Shown here: in pieces, positions 17,403 to 25,770 of the stretch | Layout of the letters: every line of letters starts with the position of its first letter | Numbering within the stretch: the stretch's first letter is position 1 | Source of the DNA: Halomontanus rarus | GTDB lineage: Archaea > Halobacteriota > Halobacteria > Halobacteriales > Natrialbaceae | Length of the DNA stretch: 64,000 bases | Assembly (NCBI RefSeq): GCF_017357405.1 | Contig: NZ_CP071597.1 | Span: 2,790,001-2,854,000, forward strand | Direction: 5' to 3' | Position numbers and translations under genes: made by a program | Notes under the pieces: generated by a model | The model's database searches: none | Seen by the model: only the letters and a program-made list of their open reading frames with translations | Told to the model about the DNA's origin: nothing

Positions 17403-17746
17403 CGGGGGCGAGTGCAGGGGACGGCGTGGATTCGCCTTCGAGTTCGAGTTCGAAACCAACACAACCCCGCTCGCTCTCGAGGCCCCCGCTCCGACGACTT
17501 CTCTGGGGACCGGCCACACTCGTCGCCTACGCGCTCCTAGTGATCCCGTTCGTCGCCGGCGTCCTCGAGACGTCGTGGATGACGCCGCTCGCCCTCCCGG
17601 GGTACCTGATTTACGTCGTCGGAACGGCGATCGGCAACGCGATCTCGCCGGGGCTCTCGCTGTGGGTCTACTGGGTGCCGTTTTTCGTCGGTTGTTACGG
17701 GGTCGCGATCGGCGTCGGCTACGGCTCGTTCGTCGCCCGTCGGTGA
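17399..17746 (+). CDS. Small membrane protein coupled to the hydrolase gene
   Basis: 115 residues. A polar Ser/Pro-rich N-terminus (about 35 residues) is followed by three hydrophobic segments (LVAYALLVIPFVAGVL, LPGYLIYVVGTAIGNAI, LWVYWVPFFVGCYGVAIGVGYG). ATG overlaps the preceding stop as ATGA, so it is co-translated with the exported hydrolase. I do not recognise the family. A perfect hairpin element follows 20 bases after its stop. Confidence 0.7.
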   Translation: MTGASAGDGVDSPSSSSSKPTQPRSLSRPPLRRLLWGPATLVAYALLVIPFVAGVLETSWMTPLALPGYLIYVVGTAIGNAISPGLSLWVYWVPFFVGCYGVAIGVGYGSFVARR

Positions 17747-17765
17747 TACAGGTTACTGTCACGAT

Positions 17766-17806
17766 GTGCCGGTGCAACTGCGACCGACCTTTGGCTGCAC
17801 CGGCAC
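17766..17806. repeat. Hairpin element copy 1
   Basis: GTGCCGGTGCA (17766-17776) and TGCACCGGCAC (17796-17806) form a perfect 11-bp stem around a 19-base loop. The core CCGGTGCAACTGCGACC and the closing TGCACCGG recur at 40442-40475. It lies 20 bases after a stop codon, so a terminator or small RNA role is possible. Confidence 0.85.
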
Positions 17807-17961
17807 TAATTCACAGGAGATCGTACGAGAGGATTCGCTCGAGCGTTTCGACGTACTCGGCACACGATGCCAGTCGGCAGTCCGCAACGCGACGAGGCCC
17901 TACCAACCTACCAATGTAGGCGTCAGCACTGTGACGCTCCCTCTCGCACCTTTCGAGTACG

Positions 17962-18324
17962 ATGACAACTGTTCAGTCCCCGGGAGTCGACCACCGCTAC
18001 GACCTTCTCGCCGCGTCACGACGCCGCCACCTGCTGTCGCTGTTGTGCGAACGCGGTCGACTCGACCTCGAGACGGTAACGATCGAACTCGCCGCACGGG
18101 AGACCGGTACGGTCGACGAGCCGGTCTCGGAGACTGCGCGCCGACGCGTGCGCGTCGCGTTAGTTCACAACCACCTCCCGCGACTTGCCGACCACGGGGT
18201 CGTCGCGTACGATCTGCAGACGGAGACGATCGTTCCGGACGAGGAATTCGAGGCGCTCGAACCGACCGTCGAACGCCTGTGCGATCGCGTCAGCGCCGAG
18301 TCCGGGTCCGGTGCGGCCAACTGA
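17962..18324 (+). CDS. Winged-helix protein, DUF7344-like
   Basis: 120 residues. The segment YDLLAASRRRHLLSLLCERG..DLETVTIELAARE and then RVRVALVHNHLPRLADHGVVAYD is the compact helix-turn-helix typical of small haloarchaeal regulators (DUF7344 type). No sensor domain is present. A short inverted repeat CCTAC-CAAT-GTAGG (17907-17920) lies about 40 bases before the start and could be an operator. The target is unknown. Confidence 0.75.
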   Translation: MTTVQSPGVDHRYDLLAASRRRHLLSLLCERGRLDLETVTIELAARETGTVDEPVSETARRRVRVALVHNHLPRLADHGVVAYDLQTETIVPDEEFEALEPTVERLCDRVSAESGSGAAN

Positions 18325-18496
18325 GCGCAGTTGTTCCGTCGAACTCTCGTGGTCGACCGCCCGTCGGTGGGTGTGTCGCTCCTTCCTCGATCCGTTCCGT
18401 GCGTCGCTGCTCGCGTTCACCGCGTCTCCGCCGCGATCCGACGGATCGTTCCGTCGTCCAGAAAAGGGAAATACGGCGCGTGCAAAGGTTCGAGCG

Positions 18497-19600
18497 ATGC
18501 TGCTGGTCCTGTGCGTCGACCTCGACGACGACCTCGGCCGGAAGACCGGCTTCTCCACGCCGGTCATCGGTCGCGATCCGGTCGAGGAAGCCGCCGTCGC
18601 GCTCGCGACTGCCGATCCCGAAGACAGCGACGTCAACGTCATCTTCCAGGGGTTGCACGTTTACGACGACCTCGACAGCCGCGACGAGAGCGTCGAGGTC
18701 GCGGTCGTCACCGGCAACGAAGAGGGCGACGTCAGCGCCAACCGCGAGGTGGGAGACGAGGTCGACACCGTCCTCGCGAGCCTCTCGACCGGCGAGGACG
18801 TCACCGCGCTGGTCATCACCGACGGCGCACAGGACGAGTCCGTCCTCCCGGTGATCCGGTCTCGAGTCCCAATCGACGGCGTCCGTCGGGTCGTCGTCCG
18901 TCAGGCCCAGAATCTGGAGTCGATGTACTACACGTTCAAACAGGTTCTGGACGACCCCGAGACTCGGGGAACGATCCTGATTCCGATGGGGATCCTCCTG
19001 TTGATCTACCCGCTCGCGCTGATCGGCGCCGTGTTCGAACTGCCCGGACTCGTCCTCGGGACGACCTCCGCACTGCTCGGATTCTACCTCATCTCGCGCG
19101 GACTCGCACTCGGTGACCGCATCGACGAGAGCGTCGAACGCGCCCGGAGATCGCTGTACGCCGGTCGGATGACGCTCCTCGCGTACGTCGTCGCCGCCGC
19201 GCTCCTCGTCCTCGGCGGCGTCAACGGCGTCAACACCGTCGAGGCCTTCGACGTGTCGATCGGTTCCGAAACCGGAGACGCGCCGGTCGTGCTGGCGGCG
19301 CTGGTCTACGGGGCGGTCCAGTGGTTCGCCGCCGCCGGTATCACGACCAGCCTCGGACAGATCACCGACGAGTACATCGCCGGCACGCTCGAGTGGCGCT
19401 ACCTCAACGCGCCGTTCTACGTCATCGCGATGGCGATGGTTCTCCACGGCGTGAGCGCGTACTTTCTCGACGTCGTCGAACTGTCGTACCTCGCGACGAT
19501 GCTGACCGCCGGCACGCTCCTGGGAATCGTGAGTACGCTTGCGTTCGCCGTCGCGGAATCTCGCTCTTCCGACGGGACGCGACGGGTCGAAGGAGCCTGA
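18497..19600 (+). CDS. DUF373 family membrane protein
   Basis: 367 residues. The cytoplasmic N-terminus (MLLVLCVDLDDDLGRKTG..PVIGRDPVEEAAVALATADPEDSDVN) is the archaeal DUF373 signature. The C-terminal half has about six membrane helices, starting at ILIPMGILLLIYPLALIGAVF. Start 18497 is the family start; the much longer upstream frame is not used. It is conserved in archaea, function unknown. Convergent with idsA. Confidence 0.9.
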   Translation: MLLVLCVDLDDDLGRKTGFSTPVIGRDPVEEAAVALATADPEDSDVNVIFQGLHVYDDLDSRDESVEVAVVTGNEEGDVSANREVGDEVDTVLASLSTGEDVTALVITDGAQDESVLPVIRSRVPIDGVRRVVVRQAQNLESMYYTFKQVLDDPETRGTILIPMGILLLIYPLALIGAVFELPGLVLGTTSALLGFYLISRGLALGDRIDESVERARRSLYAGRMTLLAYVVAAALLVLGGVNGVNTVEAFDVSIGSETGDAPVVLAALVYGAVQWFAAAGITTSLGQITDEYIAGTLEWRYLNAPFYVIAMAMVLHGVSAYFLDVVELSYLATMLTAGTLLGIVSTLAFAVAESRSSDGTRRVEGA

Positions 19601-19662
19601 GCCCGAGCCTGCGCCCGAACTGATCCTGAGTACGAGTCGATCCGTCGAAGCGGTCGCCGCGG

Positions 19663-20505
19663 TCAGCGTTCGCGCTCGACGACGAACTCTGCAAGCTCGA
19701 GCAAATACCGTCTCGCCTCCGTATCCGCGACGTCGACGCGCTCTAAGGCGTCGATCGCCCGGTCGGCTTCCGTTCGGGCGCGCTCGTTGGCTTCCGCGGG
19801 TGTGAGGTCGGTGACCTGGACGACGGAGGGGCGCTCGAGCGCCGCGTCGTGTCCGGTCGGCTTGCCGAGCGATTCGGGGTCGGCGACGGCGTCTAACACG
19901 TCGTCGCGGATCTGGAAGGCGACGCCGACGCGTTCGGCGTACTCGCCGAGGGCTTCGACGGTGAGCGCGTCGGAGTCGGCGGCGATGGCGCCGAGTTCGG
20001 CCGCCGCCCGGAACAGCGCGCCGGTTTTGCGGCGAGCGAGGGTCATGTACTCCTCCTCGTTCTCCGGCCGGGCCGAGAGCTCGGTCGCTTCGCCGACGCC
20101 GAGTTCGACCATCGCCTCGGCGACGACTTGCGTCGCCTTCGGGTCGGCCGAGAAGAGCGCGAACGCCTCCCCCAGCAGCCCGTCGCTGGTGACGATCGCC
20201 GGGCCGTGGCCGTACTCGGCCCACGCGCTGGTCGTTCCGCGCCGGAGTTCCGAGCGGTCGATGATGTCGTCGACGACCAGCGAGGCGCTGTGGACGAGTT
20301 CGATCCCGACGCCGAAGTCGACGGCGTCCTCGGCGGTCCCGCCGACGGTTTCACAGGCGAGAACCGTCACCGTCGGCCGAACTCGCTTGCCACCCGAGAG
20401 GGCGACGTGGCGAACCTCCTCGCTGAGCGTCTCGGACTCGACGCCGTCGACGACGGCGATCAGACGCTCTTCGATCAGCGCCCGACGGCGCTCGAGAAGT
20501 TCCAT
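19663..20505 (-). CDS. idsA: Polyprenyl (geranylgeranyl-type) diphosphate synthase
   Basis: Condenses allylic diphosphates with isopentenyl diphosphate to make the chains of ether lipids. 280 residues with both aspartate-rich motifs: DDIID at 79-83 (within SLVVDDIIDRSELRRG) and DDVLD at 201-205 (FQIRDDVLDAVAD). GGKRVRP near 38-44 binds diphosphate. Haloarchaea carry several paralogues, so whether it makes C20 or C25 cannot be told by eye; the residues just before the first motif are small, allowing a long product. Confidence 0.9.
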   Translation of the reverse strand: MELLERRRALIEERLIAVVDGVESETLSEEVRHVALSGGKRVRPTVTVLACETVGGTAEDAVDFGVGIELVHSASLVVDDIIDRSELRRGTTSAWAEYGHGPAIVTSDGLLGEAFALFSADPKATQVVAEAMVELGVGEATELSARPENEEEYMTLARRKTGALFRAAAELGAIAADSDALTVEALGEYAERVGVAFQIRDDVLDAVADPESLGKPTGHDAALERPSVVQVTDLTPAEANERARTEADRAIDALERVDVADTEARRYLLELAEFVVERER

Positions 20506-20654
20506 TGCCGGCGCTTAGGAAGGGGACAAAAAGTAGCTGACGATCTGCCGCCTTTCGTCTCGAGGCTCTTCGTCACTTCGCACCGCGTTCGCCAAGGTGA
20601 AAGCGGCGTTTGAGTTTCCCAAAGGGATTCACCGTCTCTTGGCGAGCGTCTACT

Positions 20655-22100
20655 ATGGACTCCGAATACAGTGGTCGTGGCTCGCTCGATCGCCGCCGCG
20701 TGCTGGCGCTCGCGGGTGCACTCGCGACGACGTCCGCGCTCGCCGGGTGTCTGGCGGACGACGGTGACGACGGTGCCGATGGTGACGACGATCCCGACGA
20801 CGGCAGCGACACCGATACCGAGAACGGCACCGACAACGACGATAGCGGTGACGACGACGGGAACGGCGACGGCGAACCGATCACCGACGACGCCGTCGCC
20901 GAACTCGCTCGAGCGAACCGGCGATTCGCCTTCGACCTCTACGGCGAACTCGTCGCGTCCGAATCCGACGCGAACCTCTTCTGTTCGCCCCACAGCATTT
21001 CGGTCGCGCTCGCGATGACGTACGCGGGGGCCCGGGGTGAAACCGCGACACAGATGGCCGACACGTTACACTATACCCTCGGTGACGACCTCCACGGAGC
21101 GATCGAAACCCTCGCCGCCGAACTGGACGCGCGGAGCGAGCCGGAAACGGGAGGCGGGGAGCGCGCGAGCGAAGGCGATGACGGCGACCCCTTCGAACTG
21201 AACGTCGTCAACGCGGTCTGGGGACAGGCGGACTATCCTTTCCGCGAGGCGTACCTCGCGACGCTCGAGGATCACTACAGCGCCGGATTGGAGGAAGTCG
21301 AGTTCGCCTCCGATCCCGAGGGTGCCCGCGAGACGATCAACGCGTGGGTCGAAGATCGAACCGAAGACAGGATCGACGAGTTGCTTCCCGAGGGGTCGAT
21401 CACCGACCTCGCGCGGCTGGTGTTGACGAACGCAATCTACTTCAAGGCCTCCTGGGAGAACCAGTTCGACGACGGGGCGACCGAGGATCGTTCGTTCACC
21501 GCCCTCGACGGTTCGACGACTGACGTGCCGATCATGCGCCAGTCGGCGTCGTTCCCGTACGCCGACGTCGACGGCCATCAGGTGATCGAACTCCCCTACG
21601 TCGGCGACGACGTCGGCATGGTCGTGGTGCTCCCCGACGAGGGCGAGGGCGAGGACGGAGACGAGTTCGAGACCCTCGAGTCGAGCCTCGACGTCGACCG
21701 GTTCGACGACCTCGTCGGCGAACTCGAGACCCGGGAGGGGACGATTCACCTGCCGAAGTTCGAGTTCGACGCCGGATTCGCCCTCGCAGAGGTCCTCTCG
21801 GAACTGGGAATGCCGATCCCGTTCGACCCGAACGACGCGGACTTCTCGGGTATCGCCGACCTCGAGGAGACGGGCGAGAACCTCTTCGTCCACGACGTCT
21901 ACCACGACGCGTCCATCACCGTCGACGAAGATGGGACGGAAGCCGCGGCCGCGACGGGCGTCGTCGCCGGGACCACTTCGGCCCCCGCAGATCCGTTCGA
22001 GATGGTCGTCGATCGGCCGTTCCTGTTCGCGATCCGCGACCGTCCGACCGAGACCGTCCTCTTTCTCGGTCGGGTCGTCGACGCAGGCGAGGCGCAGTGA
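20655..22100 (+). CDS. Lipoprotein serpin (serine protease inhibitor)
   Basis: 481 residues. The leader SLDRRRVLALAGALATTSALAGC combines a Tat motif with a lipobox, so the protein should be anchored outside the membrane. An Asp/Gly-rich linker of about 50 residues precedes a full serpin fold: NLFCSPHSISVALAMTYAGARGET, VLTNAIYFKASWENQF, PYVGDDVGMVVVLP and the C-terminal DRPFLFAIRDRPTETVLFLGRV. The hinge DGTEAAAATGVV keeps the small residues needed for loop insertion, so inhibition is likely. By simple alignment P1-P1' is near Thr-Ser in AGTTSAPAD, suggesting a protease preferring small residues. No protease gene lies nearby. Confidence 0.93.
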   Translation: MDSEYSGRGSLDRRRVLALAGALATTSALAGCLADDGDDGADGDDDPDDGSDTDTENGTDNDDSGDDDGNGDGEPITDDAVAELARANRRFAFDLYGELVASESDANLFCSPHSISVALAMTYAGARGETATQMADTLHYTLGDDLHGAIETLAAELDARSEPETGGGERASEGDDGDPFELNVVNAVWGQADYPFREAYLATLEDHYSAGLEEVEFASDPEGARETINAWVEDRTEDRIDELLPEGSITDLARLVLTNAIYFKASWENQFDDGATEDRSFTALDGSTTDVPIMRQSASFPYADVDGHQVIELPYVGDDVGMVVVLPDEGEGEDGDEFETLESSLDVDRFDDLVGELETREGTIHLPKFEFDAGFALAEVLSELGMPIPFDPNDADFSGIADLEETGENLFVHDVYHDASITVDEDGTEAAAATGVVAGTTSAPADPFEMVVDRPFLFAIRDRPTETVLFLGRVVDAGEAQ

Positions 22101-22220
22101 CCGACGTCCGTTCGCTGACCGCAGGACACGCTTCCCGGCTATCTCGTCAGGTCTCTCGTGAAGCGAGCAACAGTGAAAGAGCAACGATCGAAGACTGAAG
22201 ACCGAAGACTGAGAGCCAAG

Positions 22221-22281
22221 AGCCGCTCACTGCGTTCGCGGTCGATCTACTGGAACTCCTCGATCAACGTCGGAACCACGT
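22221..22281. repeat. Duplicated 3' end of etfA, distal copy
   Basis: 61 bases matching 22353-22413 at 53 of 61 positions by hand alignment. Read on the minus strand it encodes the last residues of EtfA (VVPTLIEEFQ) and keeps the TAG stop at 22247-22249. It is a detached fragment with no start. Confidence 0.85.
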
Positions 22282-22352
22282 GCGACCACCTTTTTCCGCT
22301 CGAGTTCGTTCGCTTCGCTCACTCACTGCTCGCGCAAAAATCTGGACCAAAA

Positions 22353-22413
22353 AGCCGCTCACTGCGTTCCCGGCGCAGCTACCGGAACTCCTCGATCAAC
22401 GCCGGCACCACGT
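22353..22413. repeat. Duplicated 3' end of etfA, copy within the gene
   Basis: Partner of 22221-22281. It spans the last codons ([10 protein letters not shown]), the stop at 22379-22381 and 26 bases downstream. The 71 bases between the two copies hold AT-rich and TTCGCTTCGCTCAC-type simple sequence and no gene. Confidence 0.85.
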
Positions 22414-23335
22414 CGAAGAGGTCGTCGTGAATCGCGTAATCTGCAATGTCCATGATCGGCGCGTTCGGATCCGTGTTGATCGCGACGATCGTGTCCGATC
22501 CCTTCATGCCGGCGACGTGCTGGACTGCACCTGAGATGCCGATCGCGATGTAGACGTCGGGCGTGACGACCTTCCCCGACTGGCCGACCTGTCGGTTCTT
22601 CGGCAGCCAGCCGGCGTCGACGATCGGTCGCGACGAGGAGACGGTCGCCCCCAGCGCGTCGGCCAGCTCGTGGATCAACTCGAGGTTCTCCTCCTCCTCG
22701 ATCCCGCGGCCGACGCTGACGAGGACGTCGGCGTCGCCGATGTCGACGTCGCCGCCGGCGACTTCCTCGAAGCCTGTGACCGTGGAACCGATCGCGTCCT
22801 CGTCGATCGTCGCGTCGAAGGCCTCGATGGTTGCCTCGCCGGTCCCGCCGGCGGCGGGCCACTCCGCGCTGCGGATCGTGACCGCGGCGCGTTCACCGGT
22901 GAGTTCGACGGTCGTCTCCACTTTGCCGCCGTACATCTCGCGGGTCGCGACGAGCGTGTCGCCGTCGACCTCGAGGTCGACGGTGTCGGTCACGAGCGGC
23001 AGGTCGAGTCGGTTCGCGACGGCGGGCGCGTAATCGAGTCCGTTGACGCTGTTCGGTGCGAGGAGGAACTGCGGGGAGACGGCGTCGTACAGCTGGACGA
23101 TGGCCTGCGCGTAGACGTCGTGGTTGAACTCCTCGCCGTGGTCGACGGTGTGGACGACGTCGACGCCCTCGCGGTTCAGTTTCTCGGCGAAGGCGTCGAC
23201 GGTGCCGCTGATGACCACGAGGTGGAGGTCGCCGCCGGTCGCGTCGGCGAGGTCCCGCCCGGCGGAGACGAGTTCGTAGCTGACGTCTCGAAGTTCGCCC
23301 CGACGGTGGTCTGCGATCGCGAGCACGTCCGTCAT
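22379..23335 (-). CDS. etfA: Electron transfer flavoprotein alpha subunit
   Basis: 318 residues. Carries the FAD of the ETF heterodimer, which passes electrons from acyl-CoA or other dehydrogenases to the quinone pool. The C-terminal FAD domain is clear: [53 protein letters not shown] and [21 protein letters not shown]. The start overlaps the etfB stop by four bases. Its 3' end is partly duplicated downstream. Confidence 0.96.
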   Translation of the reverse strand: MTDVLAIADHRRGELRDVSYELVSAGRDLADATGGDLHLVVISGTVDAFAEKLNREGVDVVHTVDHGEEFNHDVYAQAIVQLYDAVSPQFLLAPNSVNGLDYAPAVANRLDLPLVTDTVDLEVDGDTLVATREMYGGKVETTVELTGERAAVTIRSAEWPAAGGTGEATIEAFDATIDEDAIGSTVTGFEEVAGGDVDIGDADVLVSVGRGIEEEENLELIHELADALGATVSSSRPIVDAGWLPKNRQVGQSGKVVTPDVYIAIGISGAVQHVAGMKGSDTIVAINTDPNAPIMDIADYAIHDDLFDVVPALIEEFR

Positions 23336-24129
23336 TGTCCCACCCCCTTCTCGCGAAGAATCGCCGCGAGTTCACTGGCGGTCTCCTCGGGGCCGCCCGT
23401 GAAAACCGTCGCGTCGCTCTCGCTTTCGGGAACGGACATCCCGGTCAGCCGAAGGTCGCCCGCGACGACGCTCGAGTCGAGGCCGAGGTCGTCGAGTCCT
23501 CGCACCGCGAGTTCCTTGCGCTGGGCCATGCGAATGCCGCGCAGGCTCGCGTATCGGGGTTCGTTGATCCCCGTCTGGATCGTCAATACCGCCGGGAGGG
23601 TGACGTCGGTGAGTTCCTCGACGCCGCCCTCGAGTTCGCGCCGGACGGACGCGACACCCGCTTCGGTATCGAGGTCGAGGCTATTGACGACGGCGGCCCA
23701 CTGGAAGCCGACGGCGTCGGCCAGCGAGACGCCGGTCGCCATGAAGCTGTCGTCGCCGGACTGGACGCCGCTGAGGACGAGATCGGGTTCCTCGTCCTCG
23801 ACGACGGCCGCCAGTATCGCGGTCTTGGCACCGACGTCGAGCAGCTCGGCGTCCTCGAGGGCGTCGTCCCAAACGCGGATCGAGCGATCCGCGCCCTTAG
23901 CGAGCGCCTGACGAATGGTCTGCTCACAGTCTTCGGGACCGATCGTCACCGTGACGACCTCGACGTCGTCCTCGCCGATCGCCTCGGCGATCTGGACGGC
24001 CTCCTCGATGGCGTAGTCGTCCCACTCGTTGAGGTCGGCGCCGAGGTACCGCTCGTCGATCGCGGTGCCCTCGATTTCGAACTCGTCTTCGACGGTCGCT
24101 ACCTCTTTGACCGTAACGAGAACCTTCAT
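23332..24129 (-). CDS. etfB: Electron transfer flavoprotein beta subunit
   Basis: 265 residues from ATG 24129 (MKVLVTVKEV). Beta-family landmarks are NEWDDYAIEEAVQIAE, the AMP-binding region VLSGVQSGDDSFMATGVSLADAVGFQ, and the signature RRELEGGVEELTDVTLPAVLTIQTGINEPRYASLRGI. It forms a two-gene operon with etfA. The adjacent ATG at 24132 is an equal alternative; the long upstream frame runs through a tandem repeat and is not coding. Confidence 0.95.
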   Translation of the reverse strand: MKVLVTVKEVATVEDEFEIEGTAIDERYLGADLNEWDDYAIEEAVQIAEAIGEDDVEVVTVTIGPEDCEQTIRQALAKGADRSIRVWDDALEDAELLDVGAKTAILAAVVEDEEPDLVLSGVQSGDDSFMATGVSLADAVGFQWAAVVNSLDLDTEAGVASVRRELEGGVEELTDVTLPAVLTIQTGINEPRYASLRGIRMAQRKELAVRGLDDLGLDSSVVAGDLRLTGMSVPESESDATVFTGGPEETASELAAILREKGVGQ

Positions 24130-24235
24130 CATCGACAATTGCGGTCGCGCGCCCCCTAAACGTTTCCAAAATTTGGATTCGCGTGCGTGCAGTTGTTTTC
24201 GTCCTCGCGGTCGACGAGTCCGGCTGACGACTCGG

Positions 24236-24336
24236 GTGCGACACGTCACAGCGCGACATGGTATGGGGGGCACGGTGCGACACGACACAGCGCGACATGG
24301 TATGGGGGGCACGGTGCGACACGACACAGCGCGACA
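24236..24336. repeat. 39-bp tandem repeat, about 2.6 copies
   Basis: Units begin GTGCGACACG at 24236, 24275 and 24314; each contains a GTATGGGGGG run except the last, which is partial. It lies in the shared upstream region of etfB and the TRAM gene. There are no spacers, so this is a minisatellite and not a CRISPR. Confidence 0.9.
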
Positions 24337-24399
24337 CGGGACTCGGGACCTCCTCGACGCTCGAGCCGAAACTCGAGGGTGTTCGTCCACGAATCGCTT

Positions 24400-24426
24400 A
24401 ACCGTTCCGCAAGCGGTTTAACGGTT
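24400..24426. promoter_or_regulatory. Inverted repeat before the TRAM gene
   Basis: AACCGTT (24400-24406) and AACGGTT (24420-24426) flank CCGCAAGCGG, itself able to pair. The right part contains TTTAACGG, a possible TATA element about 27 bases before ATG 24445, so the palindrome would overlap the promoter. Confidence 0.5.
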
Positions 24427-24444
24427 CCACGGGTAGTACACGGC

Positions 24445-24945
24445 ATGGCAGACTGTCCACTCGCCGACGACTGTCCGAGCTTTTCAGAGCACATCCCTGG
24501 GATGGGATGTCAACACTACGGAGACCGCGGTGGCAAGGAGTGGTGTAACCACTACAGCCAGCCGATCCAGGACCTCAAGACCCAGCCGGTCAAACCCGGC
24601 GAGGAAGTCGTCGTCGACGTCGAGGACATCCACGAGAGCGGCGCCGGCGTCGGTCGCACGGACGACGGGTTCATCGTGATGGTCGACGGCATCCTTCCCG
24701 ACGCCCGCGCCCGCGTCCAGATTACGCGGGTCCACAGCAACCACGCCCGCGCGGAGGAACTCGAGCGCCTCCCGATGGACGGCGAGGAGGAAGAGGGTGC
24801 GGATGCGGACGGCGCCGAGGGTGCCGGGGACGACACGACGGACGAAACCGAAGCCGAAACCGGAGACGACGAAGACGAGGAGGAGACCAAATCGTCCCTC
24901 CAGCGCGAACGCCTCGGCAGTCGCGAGAACTTCTGGGGTTCCTGA
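24445..24945 (+). CDS. TRAM domain protein
   Basis: 166 residues. N-terminal Cys-rich segment (CPLADDCPSFSEHIPGMGCQHYG..WCNHY) with four or five cysteines that may bind a metal. Then a TRAM beta-barrel at about 52-105 (VKPGEEVVVDVEDIHESGAGVGR..VMVDGILPDARARVQITRV), an RNA-binding fold found in tRNA-modifying enzymes and as a free RNA chaperone in archaea. A highly acidic tail follows, then SLQRERLGSRENFWGS. Free-standing TRAM proteins are suspected RNA chaperones; the role here is inferred. Confidence 0.85.
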   Translation: MADCPLADDCPSFSEHIPGMGCQHYGDRGGKEWCNHYSQPIQDLKTQPVKPGEEVVVDVEDIHESGAGVGRTDDGFIVMVDGILPDARARVQITRVHSNHARAEELERLPMDGEEEEGADADGAEGAGDDTTDETEAETGDDEDEEETKSSLQRERLGSRENFWGS

Positions 24946-25175
24946 GCGGCGCTCGAAGACCTGGACAGTCCCGAAGCGAGCCATCGCTGTTTGTCGTTCT
25001 TCTTTTCGATCTCGTTCCGTCTCTTTCGTTGTCACACTCGACCCGGATTCGGCCGACGGATCCGAACTGCGCTGTCGGACTCCGCGGTGACGACCGTGGA
25101 ATCTATGACGTCGCCGACGCCACGTGTGGACATGGACGTGAACGGAGCGGTAGTTGCAACCCGGGGGCGCTCGTC

Positions 25176-25631
25176 GTGATCGACGACGCCGAGTCCCTGC
25201 TCGAGGAGATCGGATTCGATCCCGAGACGAGCGTCCTCACCCGACGACAGGCACAGGTGCTCGCGTTTCGCGAACGCGGACTCTCCCAGGCTGCTATCGC
25301 CGACCGCCTCGGGACCTCTCGGGCGAACGTCTCCTCGATCGAGGGGAGCGCTCGCGATAACGTTCGAAAAGCCCGTGAGACGGTGGCGTTCGCCGAGGCG
25401 CTGCGGGCACCGGTCCGAATTCGTATCTCCGCGGGGACGGATCTCTACGACGTTCCCGGACAGGTATACGACGCTTGTGACGAGGCCGGCGTGAAGGTCA
25501 AGCACACGGCACCGGATCTGATGAAGGTCATCAGCGACGGGGCGGGAGACGCGGTGAGCGGTCGGCAGGTCGTCGCCGATTTCGTCGTCGGCGTCACCGC
25601 CGAGGGAGGCATTCGAGTTCGCCGGTCGTGA
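25176..25631 (+). CDS. Tfx family DNA-binding protein
   Basis: 151 residues from GTG 25176. HTH at about 15-60 (VLTRRQAQVLAFRERGLSQAAIADRLGTSRANVSSIE), followed by the Tfx C-terminal domain (VRIRISAGTDLYDVPGQVYDACDEAGVKVKHTAPDLMKVI). The founding member was described as binding the fmdECB promoter of Methanothermobacter; haloarchaeal members have no known target. The GTG start leaves the expected 15-residue lead before the HTH. The 230 bases upstream (24946-25175) show no gene. Confidence 0.88.
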   Translation: MIDDAESLLEEIGFDPETSVLTRRQAQVLAFRERGLSQAAIADRLGTSRANVSSIEGSARDNVRKARETVAFAEALRAPVRIRISAGTDLYDVPGQVYDACDEAGVKVKHTAPDLMKVISDGAGDAVSGRQVVADFVVGVTAEGGIRVRRS

Positions 25632-25770
25632 GCGAGCCACCGTACACGGACGCCTGGCGGACCGTCTGCGTCACACGGACGCCTGACGGTCTATCCGCGT
25701 CACCCCGTCTTTGGACGGTTCTTTGCCCCTGTCCCCGGAAGATTTGTACACCGCGTCCGTTGGACCGCGC

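Noticed and set aside
18290..20224. 644-codon minus-strand frame across DUF373 and idsA
   Set aside because: It overlaps two recognisable genes, and its sequence is Arg/Asp-rich shadow without any motif.
24236..24336. CRISPR-like repeats
   Set aside because: Units of 39 bp are directly adjacent without spacers and only 2.6 copies exist; no cas gene nearby.
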